NCBI RefSeq assembly: GCF_021730395.1
Contig: NC_069366.1
Coordinates: 67,647,001 to 67,711,000 of the forward strand
Source of the DNA: Mercenaria mercenaria
Taxonomy: Eukaryota; Mollusca; Bivalvia; Venerida; Veneridae
Length of the DNA stretch: 64,000 nucleotides
Reading direction: 5' to 3'
Position numbers and translations under genes: made by a program. Of this stretch, positions 13,690 through 28,000 are shown piece after piece; position 1 is the stretch's first letter; each line of letters begins with the position of its first letter. A model generated the notes under the pieces. The model made no database searches. It was not told where the DNA came from and saw only the letters and a program-made list of their open reading frames with translations.

Positions 13690-13915
13690 GTCGCCAACCG
13701 TAACCCATATGAACGACTCCTCCAGAAGACTGTAAGTACTGTTCGTAGGAGGATAGTGCATGATACAGAAGACGCTCCAATTCCAGAAGCATCCCTAGTT
13801 CTTTAGCATGCCAGGTGTAAAGCACCAATACTTGTAAGGGACTCTTATCCCAATGTTAGTAATGTTATAGTTGGAGGAGCGGGGGCTCGAACTCACGACC
13901 ACTGGTTTCGTAGTC
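13690..13915 (-). mobile_element. Decayed tRNA-derived SINE (second family)
   Basis: On the minus strand, a B-box-like GTGAGTTCGAGCCCC is followed by a body containing GGTGCTTTACACCTGGCA and a tail near 13690. The A box is unrecognisable, so the head is degraded. The body differs from the SINEs at 45828 and 61470. The CACCTGGCA block resembles conserved central domains of some mollusc SINEs, but the family assignment is uncertain. Confidence 0.5.
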
Positions 13916-15397
13916 AAAATAAATATTCAGAGATACTTACTTTTATAATGACTGTCAGTAGCTTCCTCTAGTTGTTCATTCTGACTGGCTGATATCTTAC
14001 CGTTTCAAGTAACGAGCGTTCGTCAAGGCTTTTCATCCTTATATAACAGAGGCCTATATAGGCCACTTTCCAATCCAAAAATATACTATTTTTTCCCAAC
14101 TGTGGCAGAGATATTTCCCAAAATGCAAGGTAAGTTTTCCCAAAATCATGCCAGTTTAACAGATGGTTAACATTTTGTTTACATTTTAGTAGATTTCTAT
14201 TTCCAGAGGAAGCGGTTGTCTGGTATCAATTTTTTGTCGCACTATAGCCTAACAGCGCACAGAACCAGGTGTGACACATTTCCAGTCTAATCCGTTATGT
14301 TTTATGGACTGGATTTTAGCCTGTGTTTCAGGGGAGATAAATTTGTCTTTAGGCGTTTACTTCTGGTTGATTTTTTTTCCCGAAATGGACAATTATCGTG
14401 CATAAATTTCCAAATTTGAAATGCCAAGGCATCTTCCCAATTTCTAGTCCAAATAAATGTGCTCAAGCGTTGAATATCGTTATATTTTTTTTTTGACTGG
14501 TCGATATCCCCTCCTAGGTAGACAACGTAAAATATCAGAATGTAAAATCGGTCTACCCGAGGTCTCATTATTTAGACTACCAAATTTCCTGAGGAAAAGC
14601 CCTGCTGTTATTCTTACGTTTATATACAGCGTCTATTTGGTCCTGTAGCACCATAAATACAATATACATACAAATTCTAACCTGATTTAAGTTACATGTT
14701 GTCATTTCTGATATAAACAAGATCAATATTTATTGGATTCATTGTCTATTTTGGCCACAAAACATGAAACTACACACCTAAATTGTATCGTTGTATTTTC
14801 TTACAAATGGCGTTGCAGAATTCAAGGGAAACAACTACACGACTACCTAAAGCTATTGATATACTAATCATATGGTCCTACCCTAGTATATTCGCTACAA
14901 AAGGTTTATAAGCAGCGTAAACATGTCAATTTGTTTTTAGTTAATTGAAACAGTTTATGTTATATATAATTGTGAAAATAGAGCCTGTCTGATTATAATT
15001 ATTGTGTACTGGTTGGTCAGTAAACAGAGTTCGTTTTCATGCAATATATAAAAAGGTCTAATATATATATTATATAGAAAACTCAGCAACATAAATTTAT
15101 AAGCCTTACAGCTAAACAGAAATGGAAATGATAGGCAGTTTATTATTTCGTAAGCTATCAGTTATATTTTTATGCCATTTCATTTCATTTTGATGTGCCA
15201 GTGTTAGTTTTTTTTAATCACAATTGTTTAACAAACTTATGTTTATATTTTTCGCGTTCTGTTGTTTAATGACCATGCCCGTATGCCAAGCTTTTTATTA
15301 GCCTAAATTTAGGACGGACGTGTCGTTGGGGATACCCTTATTGATTATCACGACGATTGTAATTAAATTCTTTGAGCAGAATTTTATAAAGCGCCAT
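13916..15397. other. Gene-free stretch
   Basis: No exon was recognised. Open frames at 14302-14568 (minus) and 14457-14648 (plus) overlap in AT-rich DNA and show no domain features. Confidence 0.4.
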
Positions 15398-16015
15398 GAA
15401 AGAGGAAGACACAGATGTCACTCTTGGCATGATATGAACGGCCTTGATGAAAAGCACTTAGAAAATTCGATCCCTGCTGTCTTTAATATACCTCATCTTC
15501 TAGATAAACAAATAACGTCTCTTTACGCGAAAATGTAATTTTAATAAAGTTTTCAAGTTTAACAAGGATGTAAGTGGAAATACTTGATTTTTGTTGGAAA
15601 AGACTTGAAAAGTCAAGTCATTAGTTTCAAAGATCAGCCGGTAACACTAAATAATAGTGATTTGGTAATTTCAATATGGTATAGCTTAAAAATCATTAAA
15701 CAAATTACATTGTATATGGTTCCTGTGTACTGAAAGAGGAAGATTGGGCAACTTGGTAAGAAACACCGACTACCTAACTTAAGAAAATTCGGTCTCTGGG
15801 GTCTTTATACTATGAAATTAAGTCTCATGTTTTAGATGAACTGATAAAGTCTCTATATGTGTAAATGTTTTGCATTTTAACACGGAATTAAGTAGAAGTC
15901 CTTGATTTTTATCAGAAAATATTTAATCTTAAGTCCTTGATATCAGTTATCAGTTTCAAGAATACCTGATTAGCGCATATAATGGTGATTCAGTGATTTT
16001 CCATATGGTATTTAG
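15398..16015 (+). repeat. Diverged tandem duplication just upstream of the BPI-like start
   Basis: Two units about 330 bp apart begin at 15398 and 15732 with GAAAGAGGAAGA. They then share an AGAAAATTCG block, GTCTTTA, an ACTTGATTTTT-type block and an ATATGGTAT end. Divergence is substantial. The second unit stops about 17 bp before the BPI-like start codon, so it probably contains the promoter and 5' UTR. A 72-codon open frame in unit 1 is not kept in unit 2. Confidence 0.55.
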
Positions 16016-16031
16016 GAGACATAAAGCAGAA

Positions 16032-19000
16032 ATGATGAGACTGGAGCTAGCTGTGTGTCTTCTTTGTCTGTGTAGCTTGCAAGTCTACGCGAGAAACCCG
16101 GGCTTCAAGGCTAGAATTACCAATAAAGGACTCAAATACGGTGAGATTTAGCATTGTTTAATCAAGTTCATTCAAATTAACCCATTGTTATATTTTTAAA
16201 ATGTTTGTATTTATTGACTAATTAAAAAGTAGATACTGATCGAACAACTTTCTCTTTTGTTCATGTGGCATATTTTTGTCTCAATTATTAATTATTTTTA
16301 ATTGATTGAAAAACTGTAATTAATTATAATTAATTATAATTATAATTGTAATTGGACCCAGGTTAATATTCAATTTGTTATTTATGATGTTTACAGAACT
16401 AATGGTTAACTAAAACGATTTTTTCCAGTTCCTCTAAAATCAAAAGTTAGTCAAAACGGAAACGGCCATCCATCCATCTAGCTTCAGTTCAAATATGCGA
16501 AACGTTATGAGACTCTTCTTTCACCATCATTGTTTACGTGTAGTCTTGTGCTGTAAAATATGCATATGTTTAAAATCAGATATTTTCCAGATAATAAGGG
16601 ACAGGTCTCACTAGATCTAGATTTGCAATTTGGCCATTTTCACCTCTAAATTTAGTGTCCTGAAACCGATATCCGTAAAGATAACTAACTAAACTGGCAG
16701 GCTTAAAATGTCATACGATGAAAATCTAAGTAGATCTATATGTAATACATTCGCTATACTCTTACCTGGCAGTTCACAATTTGATTTTTCTTCTCTAACT
16801 GGTATCAACGACATTGTCGGACAATTCTCAAATTAAATTAGAAATTTAACGTAAACTTCATGTGTATTTCAGGATTACGTTAACTTCAGAGAGAAATAAA
16901 AACGGTTCCTCTTACTAAGATACTAAAATTAAGGTCAGACTAGCGCTTTGAAAATGACATTTTAAAACGTAAGCCCAATGACAGGAACTCGAGTTCAATA
17001 AGTGGTAGTAGATTGAATCATTCTACAAAATCTTCCATAATGAGGCAGAATTTTCCGGGGTTTGATATTGTATTGAACTTAACGTTATGTAGGCTATAAC
17101 ATCTTCAATGTGAAAGTACCGGTATTTATTTCACGTTTATTTTGTCAAAATTTATTGTTTTCTTTTCTTGTAAAAGATGTAATGAAAATTATATAGATGA
17201 TGTTAAATTTGTTATTTAGCCTGAGTGAAATTGAAAATATTGTCGTTAGAGCTCTAAAGAAATTTTAAACGTTACGACATACATGAGACTGACGTCACAA
17301 ATGACGTCACACATCCGATATATGAAATTTGAACGTAAATATGGAAAAATAGTGATGTTTCAGGTTCCAGTGAGCTTAACGAAGTAACGAGTATGTAATA
17401 CTCAAAGAAAACAAGTACGACACGTTTACAAATTTCTGAATAATAAGTAACAATATTCATAGTTGATGTAGATCTATCACTCCTTCCAAACAAGTGTTTT
17501 GCAGTTTCTGAGATAAATCGGCGAAGCCTTCATTATGCGGCAAATATCTCTTTTTATAACATACTTATTTAAAAACTCAATTAAGTTTCAGTGGACCCTG
17601 AAACGTCAATATTTTTCCATATTGACGTTCAAATTTCATATCGGGTGTGTAACGTCATTTATGACGTCAGTTTCATGTATGTCGTCACTTTTAAAGTTCT
17701 TTAACGACCATATTTCCAATTTCACTTGGGCCTAATAACTAATTTGTATCATTTATGTAATAATTTTAAGTGTAGATGTGTATGTAATAAAAAGATCATT
17801 AGATTTGCATCGAGAAATATGCACTAGTTCTTTTGCGGAATAACATTGCGCCCCTAAAGTCGCGCAATATTTCCGCTACAGAACTCATACATATTTATCA
17901 ATAAAATTCTAATAACCTGTGAATACACTTTTCTTATTTTACATGTTTTCATGTTTCAGTTAATGATGTAGCTATTCAGGCACTGGAGGCATATGTTCAG
18001 ACACTGGAAATTCCAAACTAGAGCGGCAAGGCATTGAGCTTCAAATACGACTTCACCAAGTGTGCGCCAGCATTAAAAAACGACCCTATTGGATGTACGC
18101 ACGTACTGAGTGTACTATATACTGACTAAAGGTTAGGGATAGGTTTAACATAGGTTTAATAGTGTACATTCAATGCGTGCGTACACTCAGTGCGGGAGAT
18201 ATAATGCTGACCACAAGTATGTGAAACAGAAAAGTGCAACTTCACGTTAGACACATCCATCCTGAAAATATAACGTCTTTTTGTTCCTGATACAGAATCA
18301 GCTTCTTTCAGAAATTTTTTAAGAGATACAGTTTTTTTTCTCATATAATAAATAGTAAGTAACCTATGTGGGACCGTATAATACCCAGACGTGACTAAAA
18401 AAAGCTCAATGTGTTGTCATAAAATGACCATAATTTTTTGTATTTGATTTAGACATTTGTCTAAATATGCTGGCTGCCCTTCCATTGACTGAGGTAAAAA
18501 TAAAGCAACTCATGAGCCTGTTTGTAAGGATTTTATGTAAAACGTAGAGTTTTTTTTCAACGTAATATCAAAAATGTGTTAGTAACGGTTATATTCTCAA
18601 ACTTGAAAATACACTTTAAAAATGAAGCTTGACCTTTTTCGTTTGAGAAAATTCATATCTTTAATGCATTTTTGTCTTCTCTTCTTATGCCCCTTCAAAG
18701 TAGCGGGAGTTTGCACTTGTCGTCGCGTTGGTCGGTATGCCGGTGGGTCGGTCTGTCCATCCGTCCGTCCGTCAATTCTTTTGTCGGTAGTCGAATGGTT
18801 TCCGCCCAAGAACTTGAGAACCAATTGACCTCGATAGCATGATTTGACTTCTAAGGTAGATGGTCGCTATTGTTTTGGAGGTCAGTAGGTCAAAGGTCAA
18901 GTTATCAGGGGCATGAACCTTGAAAACGGTTTCCGCTTAATAAGTCGAGAATGACTTGACAAAGAACTTTAAACATTATGTCTTGATTGGGCGGATGAAG

Positions 19001-22000
19001 TAGATGCCCACTATTGTTTTTGGGTCAGTAGGTCAAAGGTCAAAGGGACCTGAACATTGACAACTATTTCTGCACGGTAATTTGAGAATCACTTGACCAA
19101 GAACCTACAATCCTGATTTCATGATTGGGCTTAATAAAGTAAAAGACCCCTCTTGTTTTTGGGTGAGTAAGTCAAAGGTAAAGGTCACAGAGGCCTAAAC
19201 CTTGAAAACCATTTCCGCTCAGTAATTTGAGAACCGCTTGCCCCAGTATCTTCAAACTTGATAGCGTGATTGGGCCTATAAAATCAATGACCCCTATTGT
19301 TTTTGGGGGTTAGTAGGTCAAAAGTCAAGGTCGTAGTATCAAGGGACTGAAAATGAGACAACCCGCTATGGGGGGGGCATACATGTTTTACAAACATCTT
19401 TTGTATAAATGAAAGTTAAATTCCAGTATCAATGTTCAGCAGTTTAACCCTCCTACAAGCACACTTGGCATCATCCCAGGAGATGGTCTCTCGTGGAAAG
19501 GTTCAAACGCAGATATCACAGTTCATGGCGACTTCAGTATCAAAAAATGGTAATTATAATTTTCAATTCTTTATAAAAATGAATTTGAGTATTTATGTAT
19601 TTTATGCCATTTGGTGAACAACAGTGTGTTTTATCAGATGTCACACACTGTGACTGATACAGCTTTGCCGATCTTGCTTGTACATTGTGTATTAGAGTAC
19701 TTACATTTTATATCACACCTACTGTATTCTGAATAATTTTAAGTGTTTAATTTGTTGATTAACATATATGTCAGTCCATAAAAACAGATTAATCCAAACA
19801 CTTATTACACCGGCTCTCTTTACATTTGTTGCAGGATTTTTTCCAGCAGAGGGAGTTTCACCGCTACAGTGTCTGGGGTGGCCGTCAGATTAGGGGTAGA
19901 TATTGGTGATATTGGTATGTAAATACACCAGTAGTTTAGTAATTCAATTCATGCTATGTTTATTGTTTTGGAGAAGTCTTTATAAGGCAATGGTATCATT
20001 TGTGGATTTTAAACAGCATGTTTCACTTCGTTTTACTATCATATATGTATTTAAATTGGTGTAAATACAGACATGATCGACTCTTACATGTATTGACCAG
20101 TGCTATCATCTTTTTAATTTGCAGCAATGTACTGTGATTTCGAGACACTCCTTTTGTTTTCACTTTTCATTCTTAATGTGTACGTCGGTATAGAATACGT
20201 GTAGGGTTATCGTGTATAATTAATTTCTAACTTCAATAAGCACCAGAGAAGCAAAGCTTCAAAACTTAAAATTTAGCCGAAATGTTCAAGGTATACATGT
20301 ACAATGAAATCAAAAGATTTCCGCGTGATGAGAACATCAGTGAAACTTATCACAAATTGTAGGGATTTCTCTACCTGGGCGTACATATACACGTGTTCCA
20401 AGACTTCGTACCTTTTTGATTTTCGCACAGGCAAAGGTGACAATGGGAGACCGAGTATTGCGGCTAGAGGTTGTTCCAGTGACATAGATCACGTTGATTT
20501 GAAGTTTCATGGAGGAATGTCATGGCTTTATAATATGTTCAAGCGTAACGTTGGCGGCATCATTAAAACACACTAAGGGATCAGGTATCAGTTTGTCACA
20601 AAGACACTTTTTATATATATTATTACTTTCCCAAAGGTGTATACAAGAGTTTATGCCATTGTCACAAATGGTTACTAAAATCTCCAGTATCTTCTTTATA
20701 TACCATACGTTTTTATGTTTTGCATTTTTACACAGTATGTATATTTTCTATAAATTTTCAAGTGTTGTTAGTTGTTGTTCTCTGTGTTTTGTTCTTGTGC
20801 CCCTCCTATGGTGGTAGGGGACGGTGGAGCAGTTACATTTACCCTTGTCCGCAGGTCTGACCCTCCGAACGTCTGTCTGTCAGAATTTGTGCCATGTATT
20901 TCTAAAAAAAGTAATTACCTACGATCATTAAATTAATAGGATTGATGTTCGACATGTGAAGATTTCTATCCGGGGTCTTGTTTTGAGTTCCACTCGGTAT
21001 GGCCAGAGTTAATGCCATTGAAAGTCAAAAATATGCAAAAAGGGTCTTAAAATTATGTCACATGTATTGCAAAAAGTTTTTGACCTGGAGTTATGAAACA
21101 TGTAAAGTTGAACACCTGGTGTTTCGTTCGGGATTTCACTCAGTTAGAGCAGAGTTATGGCCCTTGATATGCATAAAGGACCTAAATGTTTGTGTCGCAT
21201 ATGTCTCAAAACGTATTTGACATGGAGTCATGAAACATTTAATAATTGTTATATAGCATGTGAAGATGTACACCTGAGGTTTTGTTTGGTATTTCCATTC
21301 GCAAGGCCAGTTTTGTGGCGTTTGACTTACTCAAAAATATGCATTAAAGGCCTAAAAGTTTAGTCATGAAACTAAAGGAACGATATTCACGATATGCAGT
21401 TGTGCACCTGAGGTTTAGAGGTTTATTTGGGATTTAAACCCCCATCACCACTCCTCACCTCCCTCCCCTAACCCATCCTCCACACCACCGCCGCCGAACA
21501 AATAAATAAAAAAATCTTTTTTACTTTTTCACTTTCTTTTATCTTGAGTTTCTTGTTGTTGTTTTGTTTGTAATAGTCATACCCATCCTCCCCCCCCCCC
21601 TCCCCCATCATGAATCGCACCCCAACCGAAGTTAATATGTCTTGCATTTTAACAAAACTATGCAATGCCAGGAGATGGGGACACCTATGTCTGTGCACAC
21701 ACTAGTTTCTATTGAATATTAATATGTTTCAACAGTATGATTTGAGCAGCTTGTGTTACTTGTTGTCTTTGAACAGATGTGTAAAGAGATCAATAAAAAA
21801 ATCAACGACGATGGTGAAAAGATACTTGCAAAATTGAAAGGTAACTGTCTTAAATAGTGCTCTCCTTCTTGGCAGATAATGTGAAATGTAATTCATTGTT
21901 TTGTGGTTTTACTGACATGGTAATAACCAAGTTCAAATATTCCAATTTCACACTTGATATAAGTATTATCTATAGAGTTTGTCGCGAACTTTTAAAGATG

Positions 22001-25000
22001 TCATGCTTCTGGACATACATGTAGTACAAAGACTGCCTATATAGTATATAGATCGCACATAAACTGCCTTTATAGTACATAGACTGCCTTTATAGTACAT
22101 AGACTGCCTATATAGTACACATATAGACTGTACATAGACTATCTATATAGTACATAGACTGCCTATATAGTACATAGACTGCAAACTTCATTGATAAACG
22201 AGATCTCGTCTTGTTGTTACGAGATTTAATGAAATTTCACTCTGTGTTCCATGTGAACTTCAGATCAGTGTACTTTATACATATTTGACCGGAGGAAGTC
22301 CGGTTGGTCAGTCCAGGTTCCGGCATATGGCTGAAATAAAGCACGGACGGATACCTTCATTTAGGCTGGGAAATGGCCATATACCTAAATTGAGTTGGTT
22401 ATACTTGAAACCAGTCGAACTAACAAAGTAAGATGTCATTCATTTTTGTCTATTTTAGTAACAACGCCGCTCGCAAAGAAGTTCCTTCTGGACTACAGGC
22501 TTACACAGAAACCAAGTTTCCAAACACAGTATATGGAGACCTTTCATAAGGTAAGTACAATGTAATATTTGAAAGTTACTGTTTTAAACACGGCGTTCTT
22601 TTTGTGGTTATTCCTGCTGCCGTACTTCTATGTACTGCTGCAAAATGTTTTTAACCAGGTTTTCAACGAAAACCTGAGTTATTAGATTGGGGTTGATGTC
22701 GGTCGGGCGGGCTGGCGGGCGTTTGGCGGCGGCGGCAGCGGCGGCGTCAAACTGGTGTTTCCAGTCAATAACTTTTGTTTCGGTAAAGATATTTGAATAA
22801 AACTTGGTATGTATGTAGCTTATATCAAGACAAAGGCTGGGATTGATTTTGGGGTTTCTGGGGTCAAGGTCAAGGTCACTGTTACTTTAAATAGAAAAAG
22901 GGTTTCCGGTCAATAACTTTTGTTTCGGTAAAGATATTTGAATAAAACTTGGTATGTATATAGCTTATATCAAGACAAAGGCTGGGATTGATTTTGGGGT
23001 TTCTGGGGTCAAGGTCAATGTCACTGTTACTTAAAATAGAAAAAGGGTTTCCGGTCAATAACTTAACTTAGGAATAAGCTATCATGATGAAACTTGGTGT
23101 ATAGAAAACTTATATAAAGTTGTAGCTTGGGATTGATTTTGGGGTTTCTGGGATCAAGGTCAAGGTCATTGTTACTTAAAATAGGGTTAGGGTTAGCTTA
23201 GGGTTAGGGTTAGCATATCTTCTACCTGCATGGAGGGATTTTGATGAAAGTTGGCACAATTGTTCACCATCATGAGATGGAGTGTCATGCGCAAGAACCA
23301 GGTCCCTAGGTCTAAGGTCAAGGTCACACTTAGAGGTCAAAGGATACAAGAATGAAAACTTTGTCCGGAGCATATCTTCTTCATGCATAGAGGGATTTTG
23401 ATGTAACTTGGCACAATTATACATCATCATGAGACAAAGTGTCTTGCGCAGTTCCCTTCTTTAGAATTACTTCCCTTTGTTGTTACTATAAATAGCTTAT
23501 ATTGTAACTTTTTCATTACTAGACGTAGGGAAAAATCGAGACCACTTTTCTGTAGTACAACATGCATGTTACATCCAATTTTGAGGTGTATTTTGACCAA
23601 TCTCTACCTGGTAAGGATTTCTGTGTGGACTTAAAAAAATTGTATTTTTTTTTTTTTTTTTTTTTTTAAGATTAACTTCCCTTAGTTGTTACTATAAATA
23701 ACTTATATTGTAACTTTTTTTATAATTGACCGTAGGGAAAAACCAAGACCACTTTTCTGTGGTACAACATAGTTGTTACTTTCTAATTTTAGGTGTATTT
23801 TAAGGTATCTCTACCTGGTAAGGAGTTTTTTGTGGACTTAGAAAAACAAAAGAATTACAATGATTACTAAACAACCACAAAATTAAAATTACATTTGCAA
23901 ATACAGGTGCTAGAGTAAAGAAATTTGCTGTGACGGGCGTATATTGTGACATTCTGGCACTCTTGTTTATTCTTATGAAAAGTGTTGAAAACCTGGTTTC
24001 GTGGCATTGCCGCGTTTCTTGTATGTTCCTTTCATGATATAATTATTGTTATCGTAAAATTAAACAATATGATATTTAGTGTTCTTTGAAGGCTATGTTA
24101 TTACGTCTTTAAAATCAAAATCGAAGAAGATTTTTAAAAAATCATCAGACAGATCAAATGATTACGGATTAAACTGTTTAATATTTTAGGGAGAGATATT
24201 CTGGTTGAGTTCCCCGACTACCGAAAGTCCTTTGATCCCTCCACCAATGCCGACGAACACGGACACGGACAGTATGCTGTATCTATGGGTGTCTGACTAC
24301 ATGTTTGATACAATTGGTTACACAGCACAGAAACATGGATTCCTAGTCTACAATATAACACAGAAAAACGTGAGTTGATTTTTAAGTCTTCACGTGCATT
24401 CCCTTTTCCAAACGCATGAATATAAGAAAATATTGCAACACAACGACTTTCAGCACCGTCTGTTTTCACATAACCTTATATACTCACCTAATCCGGGTCC
24501 CCGGCACTTATTTTTTAAGGATATAAAAACAGTCCATTGAAAACTTGTATCATGAAACAAGAAAAAAAAACATGTGCGCCTGTAATACGGAATTTCTAAC
24601 CGTAGATAGTTAAAAAGGGGCTTCATTGGACTGTATTCTGTAAATCCACTCGTACAGGAAATGTAAGAATATCTGGAATACTGAAAAGTAAATAGATACA
24701 TATGATGCATCAAATAAAACTTTAAGCTTTGCAAAACAACATTGTGTAATAATATGAACAAAGTGTTTTTAAACCTTACAAAGATACAAAATGGTAACTC
24801 ATATTGTCTATTTCAGCTACCACCCTGCCTTAGCGGTCTTCTCGACACAACTTGCGATGGCTTCAAATGTATTGGCAAAATTATTCCTGAGGTAGGTCAC
24901 GGACGGCAAATTTCAGAATACATGTACCTTTTTTGTTCCATAGGTTAAGTGTTTGTAGACAGCTTTAATTTTTAAAGCTATTGGTTGATAACCTTTTCAG

Positions 25001-28000
25001 TAACATGAATTTTCCTTGTATAACACAGTATAAATACCATTGAGATTATAATGAACCCCGAGTAACGTTTCCATGCAATAATTTTGTAAAATGTCTGAAA
25101 ATTATTATTTAAATCATGATTTTGCTGAGCCGTAAAAAAGTAAAAGGGTTCAACTACTTCCGTCGGAGACCTTTGGAACAATGAATCATCTACATCTGAA
25201 TCTTGCAAAATAAAACTGCAATTCGCGAAACAAACTGTAACAGAATGATAATGATGTGGTAGAACATACAGTAACTGAAATATTTTATAATAATAATAAT
25301 GATAATAATAACTTTATAAGTTACTGTACCAACACTATATCGAACGCATGTCACATTCAGTCGCTATTTAACTGGACGTTGAGCAATTATTATCCATGTT
25401 TTTTTTTCCCACAGACTGGGGAAAAGTTCCCTAACAGCGTTGTAGAGATACGCATGACCAGTACACAGGCCCCGACAATGAACGTATCGAGCGATGGAAT
25501 GAGTCTGAACTTTGCAGGAAAGATCGATTTCTACGCAACAAAGCCGGGGACAAGTTCCACTCCTTTCCTTCTGTCACTTAATGCCGTAAGCCTTCTCCGT
25601 AATTATTACTAAATTCTGTATGTAAATGGTAATTTTTCATGCAGTTGTGCGCAAATTCAATCAAAGCTACATTATGGTTGGAACAGTTAACACTCGAATG
25701 GCTTCTCGGTCAATACATAGTCAAAACTAGTAGTATTTTCCCGAAGTTTTCTCATTACATTACATGAGAGATAAGTTTCGCATATTCGTTCTTTATCCCA
25801 GCAAACATGTTTTTGAATATAGACTGGTCTTATAGCACAAACTTTAGACTGGCATTCTATATGATAAGTCAAACCTCACCCATCATGCGACTCTTGTTTA
25901 AATAGAATTCCTTTCGGAACTAAATTTCAGAACTAGATTTCGGTTATCTCGAAGCGTCCTTCAACAAGTAAAGTTCGGGTAATTGGTAATAAATGAAGTA
26001 TAGTGATCATGGTCCATACCTTTTGTTCTCATATTACAGATACATCTTCATTGTTTTGTTGTCTCCGCTAAAACGTCTTTTTTCGGGCATTAGTATCAGC
26101 TAGGCAATTATCATATATATATGGACTTTTATAAGTTAATCTTTTGCTTTGAGTTATAATTATGACGTCACAACTCATTAATTTATTATCTTGCTGTAAG
26201 GTTTTAATAGTATTAAGAGTATAATGCATGCGTGTTGGTTCGAGAACAAATGCGACTTCGTCCGGCGGTATGAAGTTTTTACGGAAAACAACATTCCGTC
26301 AAAATAAAAAGTTTCAAAAATATATTGTTACAATTTATGTGAAAGTGGATATAAAATAATTGTGAAAAAAAAATGCAATAAAAGGCCAGGTGGTCGAAAC
26401 TTTTAGGCAAAGACTTTTTATCACGAATTGATATAAATTTTAATTATTAAGTATTTTCGGAAATGAATGTCGGAGATATAGTAGTTGAAATACGTCATTA
26501 AATGTGAATCCGAGGAGATTCGCCGCTTCTTAGATTTCTAGTCCTGATAGCAGTAAAACAGCTAGTACTGCTCTGAACCTGTTCTCGCAAAGCCGAGGTC
26601 AAGCCTGGTTCCCTGCTTGACGTGCCCAGGACGGACCTCTGATGGATGAGATTTCTGTAAACCACGAATTTAGACTGTTTTCTTTGAAACCTTAAAGATT
26701 GACTTCTTACCAGATTTACTGACTCGTAGAAACAAATAGACAGTCTTCAACTGGTGTGTTGATTTAGGATCTTTTGATTACAACCTAAAGTATCATATTG
26801 ACCACTGGCACCTGACCCTAGGGGTAGGTTATAGCAGTATAGTAGTTTTTTCTTTCTGATCTGGTACCAGTGGGTATAACATATTTAGCGGTAGGGTATA
26901 GCATGTATAGTGTTTTTTCTTTCTTGTCTGGAACCAGTGATATGACACACTACGTGTATTTAAATATAACAATATTTCAGATAATGTCAACAACGGTGAA
27001 TGTAACCATAGAGAATAAATTGCTGTATGCACGCGTCGACGACCTCAAGTAAGTTTTGCGGCAGTTTATTTTATTTTTTTTTTTTTTTTTTTTTTTTGAA
27101 AAAAAAATTCATTATAGCTAATCGTTATTCTACGATATTTTATTAATCATGATCATGTATTATTGAACTTTGTTCCTTTTATAATTTAACTTTGCTCCAC
27201 TAACGGATCGCGGGGTCATCCTCGGGCGAGCGTATGTTTAGTGTGACGATTTAGTAAACAAAATTGTATCTGAAATCAGCTGCCCTCCGTCTCTGATTCA
27301 TGTGGATAAGTTAGCAGTTACTTGTGGAGTACAAGTACTGGTCCAGAATCCAGAAATTGAAAACAGTAGAGAAATAAAAAAAGAAAATAGTCTGTCGGGA
27401 ATACCGTCTATTTTAATTTGTAAAAAAAACACAATAGACTGGTTAAAAACAGGGGTGGCGCATTCTACCTTAACTTCTTGATTAACATAACTGAAAAAAA
27501 GCGTTAAAACAGCATTAAACCCAAAAACAGAATAATTTATTATTGTTCCGCCTACCTCGTTCGGTAGGTGACACTTCCAATATCTTAATGTACACAAGAA
27601 AAATATTTTCGAACATCGATGTACGCATGTGAACAATTTAAAAAACATCTTTTCCAGCCTGAAACTGAAGTTTGGAAAATCTGCTGTGGGCAAATTTGAT
27701 GTAAGTACTTCTACATTCCATGTCAGTTCATGTCCGTGCGTACATTCCATGTCAGTTCATGTCCGTGCGTACATTCCAACATTTATCATCGGCAACTTGC
27801 AATTAATATCTTCTCGGTGGGATTTTTTTCTGCTGTCACAGTATAGTTTTTCAAATTCAGTTTAAGGTTTCGAAGTAGGCATTGAGAAACAAAAATCAAA
27901 CAACACCAAATCATAGAAAGAAAGAGATGTTTGACATGAAAATTGAACAGCATGTAAAACATGTATATTACTTTACGAAACAAGTGTCAGTATTCTGATA

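Noticed and set aside
15320-15538. 72-codon open frame upstream of the BPI-like gene
   Set aside because: The duplicated unit at 15732 does not keep the frame, and no family was recognised.
27298-27750. 150-codon open frame on the minus strand, the longest outside the LINE
   Set aside because: It crosses the SINE remnant and lies opposite BPI exon 12. Composition is not protein-like and no splice partners are visible.
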